Program-made: the position numbers and the translations under genes
The notes under the pieces: generated by a model
The model's database searches: none
Told to the model about the DNA's origin: nothing
Seen by the model: only the letters and a program-made list of their open reading frames with translations
DNA from: Acidovorax sp. SUPP3334
GTDB taxonomy: Bacteria > Pseudomonadota > Gammaproteobacteria > Burkholderiales > Burkholderiaceae_C
Assembly (NCBI RefSeq): GCF_030159055.1
Contig: NZ_BQXQ01000012.1
Span: 1 to 64,000, forward strand
DNA length: 64,000 nucleotides
Direction: 5' to 3'
In this document: in pieces, positions 35,894 through 43,533 of the stretch
Layout: each line of letters opens with the position of its first letter
Position numbering within the stretch: the stretch's first letter is position 1

Positions 35894-36211
35894 CGCGGCG
35901 CCCGGTCCCGCGCCGGGCCACGTCTCCTGGCGCGGGCAGCGGAGGGCAGCGGAGGGCGGCGGATGCGGTGGGGCTTGCTTCGCGTCAGCGCTGCGCAAGC
36001 AGGGCAGCCGCTGCCAGCGTGGCAACGGTCGATGAATGCATGCGGATCTTCCTGGATGGACCGGGCCGTACTGGGCCGGACGGGGGTGGGCGAGCGGAGA
36101 ATCGCCCGGCCTTAAAAGTTCTGAATCCTGCTTCAAAACGGCGGTGAAACGGTGATTTCTCGCGTCCGTGCCTCTAAAGTCCACGGTCCGAAGCGGCGGG
36201 GCGTGAACGAC
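35894..36211. other. Intergenic stretch after DUF1840
   Basis: These 318 bp hold no supported gene. A short direct repeat of a GGCAGCGGA unit occurs near 35935-35955. No terminator, RNA or att-like sequence was recognised. Confidence 0.5.
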
Positions 36212-36697
36212 ATGAAGACCAACCCAGCAACATCGCCCGTCCCGCCGCTGATCCCGCCCATCCTCCCTGCGTTTGAACCGCCTTCCATGCTGACACTCGT
36301 CCCCCGGGGAATCCTAAACCACAACCCTGGCAACATCGTTCGCAGCCACATCGGCTGGCGCGGCATGGCCGACGACCAGTCGGCCGACGCGCATTTCGCG
36401 GTGTTCACCGAGCCTTACTGGGGCCTGCGCGCCATGGCATTGCTGCTGCGCAACTACCAGGCCAAACACCAGCTGTGCACCATCGACGGCATCATCCGCC
36501 GCTGGGCGGAGTCCCGCGAAGGCGACGCGTGCGACTACGTGCGCGAAGTGGCCGATGGCCTGGGCATCAGCCGGCACGCTTTCGTGTGCCTCGACGCAGC
36601 GACCCTGCCCCAGGTCATGCGCGCGATCATCGGCCGTGAAAACGGCATGCAGCCGTATCCCGATGCGCTGATCGCCCGCGCCGTGAGCGTGTTCTGA
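36212..36697 (+). CDS. P5-like virion/peptidoglycan-associated protein
   Basis: The protein has 161 residues from ATG 36212. An internal ATG at 36287 would remove a Pro-rich leader. The domain starts RGILNHNPGNIVRSHIGWRG and continues with FAVFTEPYWGLRAMALLLRNY and CTIDGIIRRWAESREGD, the pattern of proteins annotated as structural protein P5 in phage and prophage regions. The biochemical role is uncertain. It is the only plus-strand gene between the host DUF1840 gene and the minus-strand prophage block, so it may be a phage-derived cargo gene or an older remnant. Confidence 0.65.
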   Translation: MKTNPATSPVPPLIPPILPAFEPPSMLTLVPRGILNHNPGNIVRSHIGWRGMADDQSADAHFAVFTEPYWGLRAMALLLRNYQAKHQLCTIDGIIRRWAESREGDACDYVREVADGLGISRHAFVCLDAATLPQVMRAIIGRENGMQPYPDALIARAVSVF

Positions 36698-36751
36698 GGC
36701 GGCACGGTTCGATGGCGTGTCGGGGCAGGCCGCCAGAGTGACGGCACCGCT

Positions 36752-37201
36752 CTATCGCTGAGGGAGACCCGATACCGACCGGCTCAGGTCCTGCGCTCGC
36801 TTCTGGTTCAGCGCGGCCGTGCAGGCAAAACGCCTCAGGTTTAGCGCCGCTCCAATGGCACCACCTCCTAGCGAGGCCGCGAAAGCGCACTCCGTTTCGC
36901 GGTAGCGAGCAAATGCCTGTCCTGCCGCTGCCAAGTGTTCTTTCGTAGCCCTGGTGAATTTAGCGTCCTCATCCCACCCGGCGATTGCGCGCAGTGCGGT
37001 TGCTTGCGCGTCCTTCAGCGCCTTTTCGCTCTCGCGGACCTTCTGTTGCAGGCAATCGCGCATGTCAACCTGCGAGCCTGCGGCGCTGCATTCTTCGCGC
37101 AACTCCCATTCGTTAGGTGTGTGGGGAGCGGTGGCCGCGCTGGCGGCTAACGGCCATATCAGCATGGCGGCGAGGCTCAGGGTGGCGGTTATGGAGTGCA
37201 T
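36752..37201 (-). CDS. LprI-like lysozyme inhibitor, copy 2
   Basis: The 149-residue protein has a Sec signal peptide (hydrophobic to about residue 22, LAASAATA). The mature domain has spaced cysteines (REECSAAGSQ, MRDCLQQK, ETECAF, RFACTAAL) and the helical RxxWDEDAKFTRATKEHL core, resembling LprI-family (DUF1311) periplasmic lysozyme inhibitors. Its ATG overlaps the last codons of a lysozyme/transglycosylase-like reading frame (37189-37299), suggesting it was translationally coupled to that enzyme. The mature part is about 80% identical by eye to copy 1. Confidence 0.75.
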   Translation of the reverse strand: MHSITATLSLAAMLIWPLAASAATAPHTPNEWELREECSAAGSQVDMRDCLQQKVRESEKALKDAQATALRAIAGWDEDAKFTRATKEHLAAAGQAFARYRETECAFAASLGGGAIGAALNLRRFACTAALNQKRAQDLSRSVSGLPQR

Positions 37202-37299
37202 ACGGAAGCCTTTCCTTTGCGAACAAGTTTGATTGCGTAGTCCAGTTTTTTGGCGTAGTTGGATTCGCCGCCACCGTTGTAGCGCTCTGCGATCAACGC
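37189..37299 (-). pseudogene. Lysozyme/transglycosylase-like gene, C-terminal fragment
   Basis: A 36-codon reading frame without start encodes ALIAERYNGGGESNYAKKLD and ends in TAA at 37189-37191. The RYNGGGxxNYAKKL pattern is typical of the C-terminus of phage and effector lytic transglycosylase/lysozyme domains. It is preceded by the flank of lprI copy 1, so the rest of the gene is missing here. Confidence 0.65.
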
Positions 37300-37327
37300 G
37301 GGAGGCCGCCAGAGTGACGGCGCCGCT

Positions 37328-37777
37328 CTACCGCTGAGGGAGACTCGATACCGACCGGCTCAGGTCCTGCGCTCGCTGCTGGTTGAGCGCGGCCGTGCAA
37401 GCCAGACGCTGCAATTCCAGCGCTGCCCCGATGGCACCGCCTCCAAGCGATGCCTGGAAGGCGCATTCCGTCTCGCGGTAGCGCGAAAACGCCAGTTCTG
37501 CCGCTGCCAAACGGTCTTTTGTGGCTCTGACGTATTTGGCGTCTTCATCCCACGTGGCGATGGTGCGCAAGGCTTTTGCTTGCGCGTCCTTGAGCGAATT
37601 CTCGCTTTCCCGAGCCTTATCCCGTAAGCAGTCGCGCATGCCGACCTGTGAGCCTGCTGCGCTGCACTCCTCGCGCAACTCACGTTCGTTCTGTGTTTGA
37701 CCAGAAGTGGTCGCGCCAGCGCTTGTGGGCGCGGCCATGGCAGCAGCTAAAGCCAATATGGCGGTCATGGTGCGCAT
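37328..37777 (-). CDS. LprI-like lysozyme inhibitor, copy 1
   Basis: The 149-residue protein has a signal peptide (MRTMTAILALAAAMA, cleavage near TSAGA) and the same cysteine pattern as copy 2. The start is placed at the internal ATG 37777, which matches copy 2 exactly in length. The open frame continues upstream into a truncated lysozyme/transglycosylase-like N-terminus, but that fusion is judged an artefact of the deletion. Export to the periplasm and inhibition of a muramidase are inferred from the family. Confidence 0.72.
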   Translation of the reverse strand: MRTMTAILALAAAMAAPTSAGATTSGQTQNERELREECSAAGSQVGMRDCLRDKARESENSLKDAQAKALRTIATWDEDAKYVRATKDRLAAAELAFSRYRETECAFQASLGGGAIGAALELQRLACTAALNQQRAQDLSRSVSSLPQR

Positions 37778-37996
37778 GCGGGGGCCTTTCCTTTCCGACT
37801 CTACCCACAGCATCGCCTTGATCATCTGCCAATCGAGCGGCACATAACCGGAAGTGCCTGCGAGGTGTCGGTTGAACTCGTTTACCGCTGCCTGGATTTC
37901 GCAATCGTGACTGGCCCAACGGGGGTTTTGCTCCGCTGCATCGACGCCATCCTGCCATTTCTCCATCCCTGTCTTGTTGTTCCCCTGAGCTGCCAT
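37778..37996 (-). pseudogene. Lysozyme/transglycosylase-like gene, N-terminal fragment
   Basis: Seventy-three codons encode the N-terminus of a cell-wall enzyme family recognised by HDCEIQAAVNEFNRHL and YVPLDWQMIKAMLWVES, where the final Glu-Ser begins the catalytic segment of lysozyme-like transglycosylases. The sequence then breaks at AAAGGAAAGGC and runs in frame into lprI copy 1. The middle of the enzyme is absent, so it cannot be functional. Confidence 0.68.
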
Positions 37997-38006
37997 GTTC
38001 TATCAA

Positions 38007-38172
38007 TAGGTGGTTTGAGCGGCTGCAGTGTAGTAGGGGAAGGGAGCGTGTGTTCGTCAGTCGCCCCCCTGGCGCTCGAAGTCTCCTCGGTGAAGCGCGC
38101 CGCGATATTTGATCTCACAGAACTGAGATAAATCGACAGCGGCCTACTTTCGCGTGGCGAAAGTAAATTGCA
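38007..38172. other. Candidate prophage terminal region with inverted repeats
   Basis: No gene is present between the transglycosylase-like start (37996) and the last phage gene (38173). Two inverted repeats occur. ATCTCA/TGAGAT lies at 38112-38129, and a perfect 9-bp pair TACTTTCGC/GCGAAAGTA lies at 38145-38153 and 38157-38165. The CGAAA cores recall Mu transposase end-binding sites, and this is where the distal prophage end is expected. The exact TG/CA terminus and target duplication could not be fixed because the other end is outside the window. Confidence 0.4.
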
Positions 38173-38370
38173 TTACGGGCGGGATGGGACGATCAGTTTC
38201 GAACGGGGCGGCGGTACAAGCTCCAGCTTGTCTGCAGCGATGTGTTCCGCATGTCCTGCACCAGGCTGACAAATCACTTGGTTGCCAACCTGCCCCACCA
38301 CGGTGTATTCACTACCCGATGCGCCCTCGGACGTGATCCGAACAATGTCGTTGTTTTGAAAGGTAGTCAT
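38173..38370 (-). CDS. Small hypothetical phage protein
   Basis: The 65-residue protein begins MTTFQNNDIVRITSEGASGS and is predicted to be mostly beta-strand, resembling a small SH3-like barrel (VVGQVGNQVICQPGAG). It is the last gene of the late operon, 12 bp after the preceding one. The function is unknown. It is followed within 10 bp by the TACTTTCGC hairpin, which may end the transcript. Confidence 0.6.
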   Translation of the reverse strand: MTTFQNNDIVRITSEGASGSEYTVVGQVGNQVICQPGAGHAEHIAADKLELVPPPRSKLIVPSRP

Positions 38371-38382
38371 GGACGCATTGTC

Positions 38383-38604
38383 CTATGCCTCCCCCTCCAC
38401 ATAGGGCAGTGAAGGGGCCGGACCTTCGATCACGCCGTCCCGCACGAAAACCCGCTGCCCCGCCTGGACGTCTCCACGGGCCTGCAGCACGCCCCCGCCA
38501 GGCATGGCCACGGTGGCCACGCCCTCCACGACGGCGGTGACATCGCCCACCTGCAGCGGACGGGCTGGAATCAGGTCCAGGAACTCTCGGTAGGCGTTAC
38601 GCAT
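38383..38604 (-). CDS. Small phage tail-tip-associated hypothetical protein
   Basis: The 73-residue protein starts MRNAYREFLDLIP and continues with beta-rich VGDVTAVVEGVATVAMPGGG. Its ATG overlaps the stop of the large tail protein gene by 8 nt, which implies translational coupling and a role with the tail tip. No enzymatic motif is visible. Confidence 0.68.
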   Translation of the reverse strand: MRNAYREFLDLIPARPLQVGDVTAVVEGVATVAMPGGGVLQARGDVQAGQRVFVRDGVIEGPAPSLPYVEGEA

Positions 38605-40492
38605 GGGTTTCGATCGACAGGGTTTGGCGCAGGGTCGGGCGGCTCCACTCGATGGACGTGCTGCGCACGATGCCCATCACCGTCTGGTCGCCTACGTGGC
38701 GCACGAACTGGCCCGGCACAATCACGCCAGTCTCTGGCAGCACCTGCATGCGCAAGGTGACATGCCCCTGGCGGCCGGTGTCCGACAGCTCGGCGATGCC
38801 GCGGGCGCGGTGGACGTCTGCATGCGTGATCAGCGCGTGTGTGACCTGGGGCGCCAGCACGTTGCCTGCGGTCCCGGCCCTGCTGAAAGGCCCGAACACG
38901 CCCGCGCTCACGCCCCCGAGGAACACCCGGTTGTAGCCTGGGCGGTCCACGTACTCGGTACCGACCACCTCGGCGGCCGCGCCTGGAATCTCGAAGTCCG
39001 GTGTGATGCCGCCCCAGGCCCAGGAGGCGGCCGGGTAGCGCGGCAGCACCCGCAGCACCGGATCTGTCGGGTGCGGCTGGACATAGCCGCCCGCGGCCGT
39101 GGCGATGTCGTTGATCGCGTCGATGTAGGTGCCCTGCAGCGCCCAGGCGCCCGCCGGCACCAGCCAGTCCACGATCTGCCAGTCCAGCGCCCAGCCCATG
39201 CTCACCCCATTGACCGTGAGCACGTCGGCCGCGAGCTGCTGGGCCGTGCGGGGCACCGCCAGGCTGAACGACAGCGCTGGAGCGTAGGGAGCGCCCAGGA
39301 TCGACGCCTTGCCCTTGCCGGAGACCGACCAGCGAACCTGGGGCAGGAAGCGCCGGTCCTTGACGGTGCGCTCCAGGCGCAGCCGAAACGGCACGCCGTT
39401 GACCACCACCTCGAGCTCGGCCGGATCGCCCTGGCCGTCGCGGCCCAGGTGCGCGGAGGCATCGTGGTGCAGTGAGGCCGACCACGACCAGGTCCAGCTC
39501 TGGTGGTCCAGCGACATGCTGAAACTGTGGGCGCTCAGCTCGGCGCCCGTATCGACGCGATGCAGGGTGATGTTGTTGGCCACGATATAGGTCCTACGAA
39601 CGGGGACGATGACAGTTGCGCCTGGCTCCGGGGTGGAGTGGCCATCGCAGATGAACACCAGGTGCGCCGGCACACCGTGATCGGCAAGCGCATCGAACAC
39701 CAGGTGCACCGGCACCTCTGGCACGTAACACGGGTCCGGCTGGGGCGGCTGCGCGGGCGTGGACACCCCTGGCGGGGGCACCCAGGCCTCTTGGTAATGG
39801 TTGCGCCAAGTGCGCGATCGCGCCAACGCGATCCCCATGCCGTCGGCCACCACGGCCGACACCCGAAGGCCCTCCTGCCAGTGCTGGGCGATCACACGGC
39901 GCAGCGGTAGCGCCTCCTGAAACCGCTGCACCCGACTCATGGAGCGGCGTGCAGCGTCCTGCCAGTGCTGGGCGACCGCATGGCGCAGCGGCAGCGCCTC
40001 CTGGAACCCTTGGCGCACACCGGGGCTGGATACCCGGGCCGCCTCCTGCCAGACTTGCCGCACCGCAGCGCTCAGGATCGCGGCGGCCTCGTAGCGCGCC
40101 AGGACAGCCGTGCCCAGGGCAGACGTGTCCTGCCAGTGCTGCCGCACGGCTGTCTGCAAAGGCAGCGCCGCCTGATAGCGCTCGCGCACCGGCACGCTGC
40201 GGCGCACCGCGTCCTGCCAGCGCTGGGGCACCGTGCTTGCCACTGGGCGGGTCACATTGACGTCGTAGCCGACCGAGGCCACCAGGCGCAGGCCGGTGAT
40301 CTGCCCCGCGGCGCGGGCGCGCACCGCCGAACGCAGCAGGATCGGCGCGCGCAGGCCCGTGATCGACCCGGCTGCCAGCAGCTCGACGGCCTCGCCCGGG
40401 CCGTCGCCGCCGTCGTCGCCGAAGACGATCTCGACAGGCGACCCGGCCGAGTTGGCCGCTTGGCCGAAGATCAGATCCAGATCGCCCGCCAC
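38597..40492 (-). CDS. Phage tail-tip protein with 14-residue helical repeats
   Basis: The protein has about 631 residues from a GTG at 40492, 8 bp after the preceding stop. No ATG exists near this point, and the longer upstream frame is noncoding. Residues about 88-242 are built of roughly ten 14-residue units with a recurring aromatic-Gln-Glu/Asp-Ala core (RWQDA, HWQDA, RFQEALPL). The C-terminal half is beta-rich (SWTWSWSASLHHD, FEIPGAAAEVVGTEYVD) and resembles baseplate-hub or tail-spike-anchor proteins of B3-like phages. The role in host contact is inferred from gene order. Confidence 0.7.
   Translation of the reverse strand: MAGDLDLIFGQAANSAGSPVEIVFGDDGGDGPGEAVELLAAGSITGLRAPILLRSAVRARAAGQITGLRLVASVGYDVNVTRPVASTVPQRWQDAVRRSVPVRERYQAALPLQTAVRQHWQDTSALGTAVLARYEAAAILSAAVRQVWQEAARVSSPGVRQGFQEALPLRHAVAQHWQDAARRSMSRVQRFQEALPLRRVIAQHWQEGLRVSAVVADGMGIALARSRTWRNHYQEAWVPPPGVSTPAQPPQPDPCYVPEVPVHLVFDALADHGVPAHLVFICDGHSTPEPGATVIVPVRRTYIVANNITLHRVDTGAELSAHSFSMSLDHQSWTWSWSASLHHDASAHLGRDGQGDPAELEVVVNGVPFRLRLERTVKDRRFLPQVRWSVSGKGKASILGAPYAPALSFSLAVPRTAQQLAADVLTVNGVSMGWALDWQIVDWLVPAGAWALQGTYIDAINDIATAAGGYVQPHPTDPVLRVLPRYPAASWAWGGITPDFEIPGAAAEVVGTEYVDRPGYNRVFLGGVSAGVFGPFSRAGTAGNVLAPQVTHALITHADVHRARGIAELSDTGRQGHVTLRMQVLPETGVIVPGQFVRHVGDQTVMGIVRSTSIEWSRPTLRQTLSIETHA
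39767..40231 (-). repeat. Region encoding about ten 14-residue repeats in the tail-tip protein
   Basis: The translated units alternate between RERYQAALPLQTAV-like and RQHWQDTSALGTAV-like forms. The DNA shows recurring CTGCCAGTGCTG and CGCAGCGG blocks. The repeats are degenerate, so they are old rather than freshly expanded. Confidence 0.75.
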
Positions 40493-40500
40493 GTCCGGCC

Positions 40501-40932
40501 TTACGTCAACGCCGAGGCGGCCAGGACCACCAGCCCGCCGGCCAGCAGCAGCGGGCTGTCGTCGCCCTCGGGCGTAGTGCCGCCGACCACGCGGAAGTCG
40601 CCCCCGTGGTCGGCATCCGTCACGCTGCCCTCGCTCACCACGATGCCCGAGGCGCCGATCCACACACCCCAGCGCGGCACGCCCGCCACCATCACCAGCG
40701 CCCCGCCCGCGTCCTCGGCATGCCACACCAGGGCGCCGTTGACGATGGAGGCGCAGGGCTTGGCGAGCACGATCTCGGCCTGGGGCGTGCCGCCCGCGGC
40801 CCCGGCAATCGTCGTCGGCCGGGCGGTGGTGTGCAGCCGCACCCGGGCCCGGCCGCTGCCGGCGTCCGCACGCGCGATCGTGGCCTCCAGCTGCGCGAAC
40901 GCCACCTCGGGACCAATGCGCCAGGTACTCAT
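40501..40932 (-). CDS. Phage tail-associated hypothetical protein
   Basis: The 143-residue protein begins MSTWRIGPEVAFAQLEATIA and is rich in Gly/Ala beta-segments (VWHAEDAGGALVMVAGVPRW). It overlaps the upstream lectin-domain gene by 4 nt (ATGA). It is probably a structural component of the tail tip. No family was recognised. Confidence 0.68.
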   Translation of the reverse strand: MSTWRIGPEVAFAQLEATIARADAGSGRARVRLHTTARPTTIAGAAGGTPQAEIVLAKPCASIVNGALVWHAEDAGGALVMVAGVPRWGVWIGASGIVVSEGSVTDADHGGDFRVVGGTTPEGDDSPLLLAGGLVVLAASALT

Positions 40933-42326
40933 GGCTGTGCCTCCAGCCGGTTGGCCGCGACGGGCCGGTAGTTGCCGGCTTGGTCCTCGGCCAGCACCAG
41001 CCACTGGTGGGCCATGTCGATGTCAGTGAACTCGAAGGCGCCGGTGGCGGCATCGCTCCACGTCTCTCGGGCCACCAGCTTGTCGCGCTGGCGCAGCAGC
41101 ACCACGCGCGATCGCGTGGGCAGGTTGGTCACGCCCTTGGTCTTTGTGGTGCCCCAGATCCGCCCCGCGCCGCCGAACTCCATGTCGCGCGCGATCGCGG
41201 CGGCGGCGGGCGCCCCCGCCCTGAACGCCGGAACTGGACTCGCCGTGAGCAGTTGGGCTCTGGATCCCAGCACGGGCACAGCGCGCAATGCCCCGGCGCG
41301 CGCGATCCGCACGCCACTGTCTGCATAAAGGTTGTCCACCTTGGCATTGAGCGTCGGCGTACCGGCACTGAATGCCCATCGACCGATCTGCAACGGCCGC
41401 GTGGGAGCGGGCAAGGTCCCCAGGCCGCTGCGTGAGGCAACCTGCACGCCATCTCGGTAGATCGCGCCATTGGTGCCCGCACGTACCATCCGCCAACGCT
41501 GTGCGACATCGGCGGTATAGGTGGCATCCACGAATTGATCTGTTGGATTGGTCTGGACCCAGAAGTAAAAGCGCAGGTATCCAGGGAGCACGCGTATCGA
41601 TAGCCCTGGCGATGTCCAGCTCAGCGAGTTGGTGTCGTAGAAGCCATGGTGCCAAATCGCACCCAGGACCTCACCCGCCGCACTGGGAATGAACAGATCG
41701 AAACCGATCTCGTACTCGTTGCCCAGATGCAGGTCAGGGCTGTTAGCGATCTCGAGGTAGTCATCCCCTCCTGACAGGACCAGATAGGGCGTGCCGTCCT
41801 GCAGCGGTGCCGTGCTCTCGATGTGCGCCCCGCCGAATGTAGTGATTGCATGACCGTAAGCGTCCGTGATCGCCGGGCCGTTGAAATCCATCGCGAACAC
41901 GTGCTGGCGCAGATCGTCTACCGAACCCAGCGTGTGCGCTCCGGGGAACAGCAGCCCACTGACCTCGCCAAGGACCGACCACGCGCGACCATCGGTCGAG
42001 GATTCCAGACGCAGGTCGCACGGATAGCGAGCCTGGTCAGAACCGGCGCCGATCGCCAGATACAGAATGTCCACCGCGCTCCCGAAGTCCCACACCAGTG
42101 CCCAGCCGGGCGCCGCCACTTGCGCCGCATCCCAGGTCACCGCGGCGGTTGCGGACCCATCCTGCAGCGCCGCCAGCGCCCCTGCCACCGGCGCCATGCG
42201 GCTGGTGAGCGTGGCCGACAGGTCGGCGCGCCCGGCGCCGGTGTAAAGCGCCACCTCGCTGATCGAGAGCGCCCCCAGGCCCCAGGGCCGCACGGCGACT
42301 AGGCGCCAGTAGCGTGCCGCGGCCAT
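40929..42326 (-). CDS. Phage tail protein with discoidin-like and lectin-like domains
   Basis: The 465-residue protein has an N-terminal discoidin/F5-8C-like region (YWRLVAVRPWGLGALSISEV) and a concanavalin/LamG-type jelly-roll (about 140-330, EYEIGFDLFIPSAAGEVLG, DGVQVASRSGLG). A C-terminal beta-domain (VVLLRQRDKLVARETWSDA) follows. Such domains bind carbohydrates, so receptor binding is likely. The GC of the lectin segment is somewhat lower than that of its flanks, a hint of domain exchange. The start overlaps the previous stop (TGATG). Confidence 0.75.
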   Translation of the reverse strand: MAAARYWRLVAVRPWGLGALSISEVALYTGAGRADLSATLTSRMAPVAGALAALQDGSATAAVTWDAAQVAAPGWALVWDFGSAVDILYLAIGAGSDQARYPCDLRLESSTDGRAWSVLGEVSGLLFPGAHTLGSVDDLRQHVFAMDFNGPAITDAYGHAITTFGGAHIESTAPLQDGTPYLVLSGGDDYLEIANSPDLHLGNEYEIGFDLFIPSAAGEVLGAIWHHGFYDTNSLSWTSPGLSIRVLPGYLRFYFWVQTNPTDQFVDATYTADVAQRWRMVRAGTNGAIYRDGVQVASRSGLGTLPAPTRPLQIGRWAFSAGTPTLNAKVDNLYADSGVRIARAGALRAVPVLGSRAQLLTASPVPAFRAGAPAAAAIARDMEFGGAGRIWGTTKTKGVTNLPTRSRVVLLRQRDKLVARETWSDAATGAFEFTDIDMAHQWLVLAEDQAGNYRPVAANRLEAQP

Positions 42327-43501
42327 CAGCGGCTCCAGGGGCCGGTGAGGTCCACGAACACCGTGCCGCTCGCCTCGGCGCCAGCCACGGGCGAGCCCAC
42401 GCGCACCGCCATCAGCGTGCGGCCGGAGTAGTCCTGCGTACCCAGGACCGTGCCGCGCGTAACGAAGGCCCCGCCCATGTCCTGGATCGGGTGCAGCAGG
42501 CCCGGCAGCGTGCCGCGGATGCCCTGGCCGACCAGCTCCAGCGCCCCGGTGAGCAGGCCGTTGTTGGGCGAATTGGGGTACACGCCCCAGGCGTACCCTG
42601 CCACGCCCGCGTACACGTCGGGCGTGCTGCCAGTGTGATGCGCGCCGATGCGCTGGGCCGCGATCGCCTGCCCGACCCCGGTATGGGCCCGGGCGAGGTA
42701 AGCACCGCCCCGCGCACTGCGGTGGCTGAACCCACAGCAGCCGTCCGGCGTCGTGGTCTGTGCCACCTGGTCGGCCTGGTTGCCACTGACCAGCCAGCCA
42801 TAGGCATCACCGCTCTTGAAGCTGGCGATATCGCCCGCGTACAGCAAGGTGTAGCGGTCGATGCCCTGCGGGCTCACGGCCAGGTACAGGCCGCGCTCGT
42901 CGGTCACCACGATCCACGGGCGGGCGGCGGTGCTGGTCGCGCCGCTCTTGGGCCAGTACAGGCCCCCCGCCACCTGCGCATCGAGCGGGATCGCGCCCAG
43001 GCCCGTGCCGATGTCGCTCATGGACTCGTAGCCACGCACGCGGGCATTCGTGGTACCCGTGTCATCGACCCGCAGCACGCAGCCCGTCGCCTCCACCGCC
43101 GCGGGCTTGAGGGCTATCACGTTGTCGGCCTGGCCCGCGTACAGCTCTTGCCATCCTGCCGGGGCCATGCGGCTGGTGATGCTGCCCGCAGCCGCGCCTG
43201 CCGCCGCATCGGGCGCCGCGAAGGTGACCCGGTCGGCGGCGACCGTGAGGATGCGCCGCTCGCCGTTGAGGCCGTCTCCGGTCGCTCCGGCAAAGAGGGC
43301 AACCGAGCCCACGCGGTAGGGATGGCCCGAGGCGTAGACGGCCGTGGCCACGCCGGCGGTGACGGTGAGCGACGCCACGGCGCCGGCCCCGAATCCGTCC
43401 ACGAGGCAGGCTTTGAGAACGGCGCGCAGCGCGCCCGCCGTGCCAGACAGTACGGGCGCACCAGCCTGGCCGGAGTCGAAAACTTTGATGGAGGTACTCA
43501 T
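42326..43501 (-). CDS. Phage tail-tip hypothetical protein
   Basis: The 391-residue protein begins MSTSIKVFDSGQAGAPVLSG. Small-residue-rich beta-segments (GHPYRVGSVALFAGATGDGLNG, in part) and a conserved-looking CGFSHRSARGG segment are visible. Gene order places it between the large central tail protein and the lectin-domain protein, as in B3-like phages. The precise role is unknown. Confidence 0.7.
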   Translation of the reverse strand: MSTSIKVFDSGQAGAPVLSGTAGALRAVLKACLVDGFGAGAVASLTVTAGVATAVYASGHPYRVGSVALFAGATGDGLNGERRILTVAADRVTFAAPDAAAGAAAGSITSRMAPAGWQELYAGQADNVIALKPAAVEATGCVLRVDDTGTTNARVRGYESMSDIGTGLGAIPLDAQVAGGLYWPKSGATSTAARPWIVVTDERGLYLAVSPQGIDRYTLLYAGDIASFKSGDAYGWLVSGNQADQVAQTTTPDGCCGFSHRSARGGAYLARAHTGVGQAIAAQRIGAHHTGSTPDVYAGVAGYAWGVYPNSPNNGLLTGALELVGQGIRGTLPGLLHPIQDMGGAFVTRGTVLGTQDYSGRTLMAVRVGSPVAGAEASGTVFVDLTGPWSR

Positions 43502-43533
43502 GATGGTCCTTGGTGTCTGGTGATGGGAAGGGC

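Larger units (their letters stand above)
36727..37790 (-). repeat. Diverged tandem duplication carrying two lprI-like genes
   Basis: Two similar segments, about 36727-37211 and 37302-37790, each contain an lprI-like gene of exactly 149 codons and an identical 18-bp downstream flank (beginning AGGCCGCCAGAG at 36727/37304 region). At the 5' side both share the 11-mer AAAGGAAAGGC. Between them lies the C-terminal coding end of a lysozyme/transglycosylase-like gene. The pattern indicates duplication of an enzyme-inhibitor cassette followed by loss of most enzyme sequence. Confidence 0.75.

Noticed and set aside
37328-37996. A single 222-residue fusion of transglycosylase N-terminus and LprI
   Set aside because: The inhibitor part has its own start and signal peptide and equals copy 2 in length. 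The fusion arises from a deletion and lacks the enzyme catalytic core.
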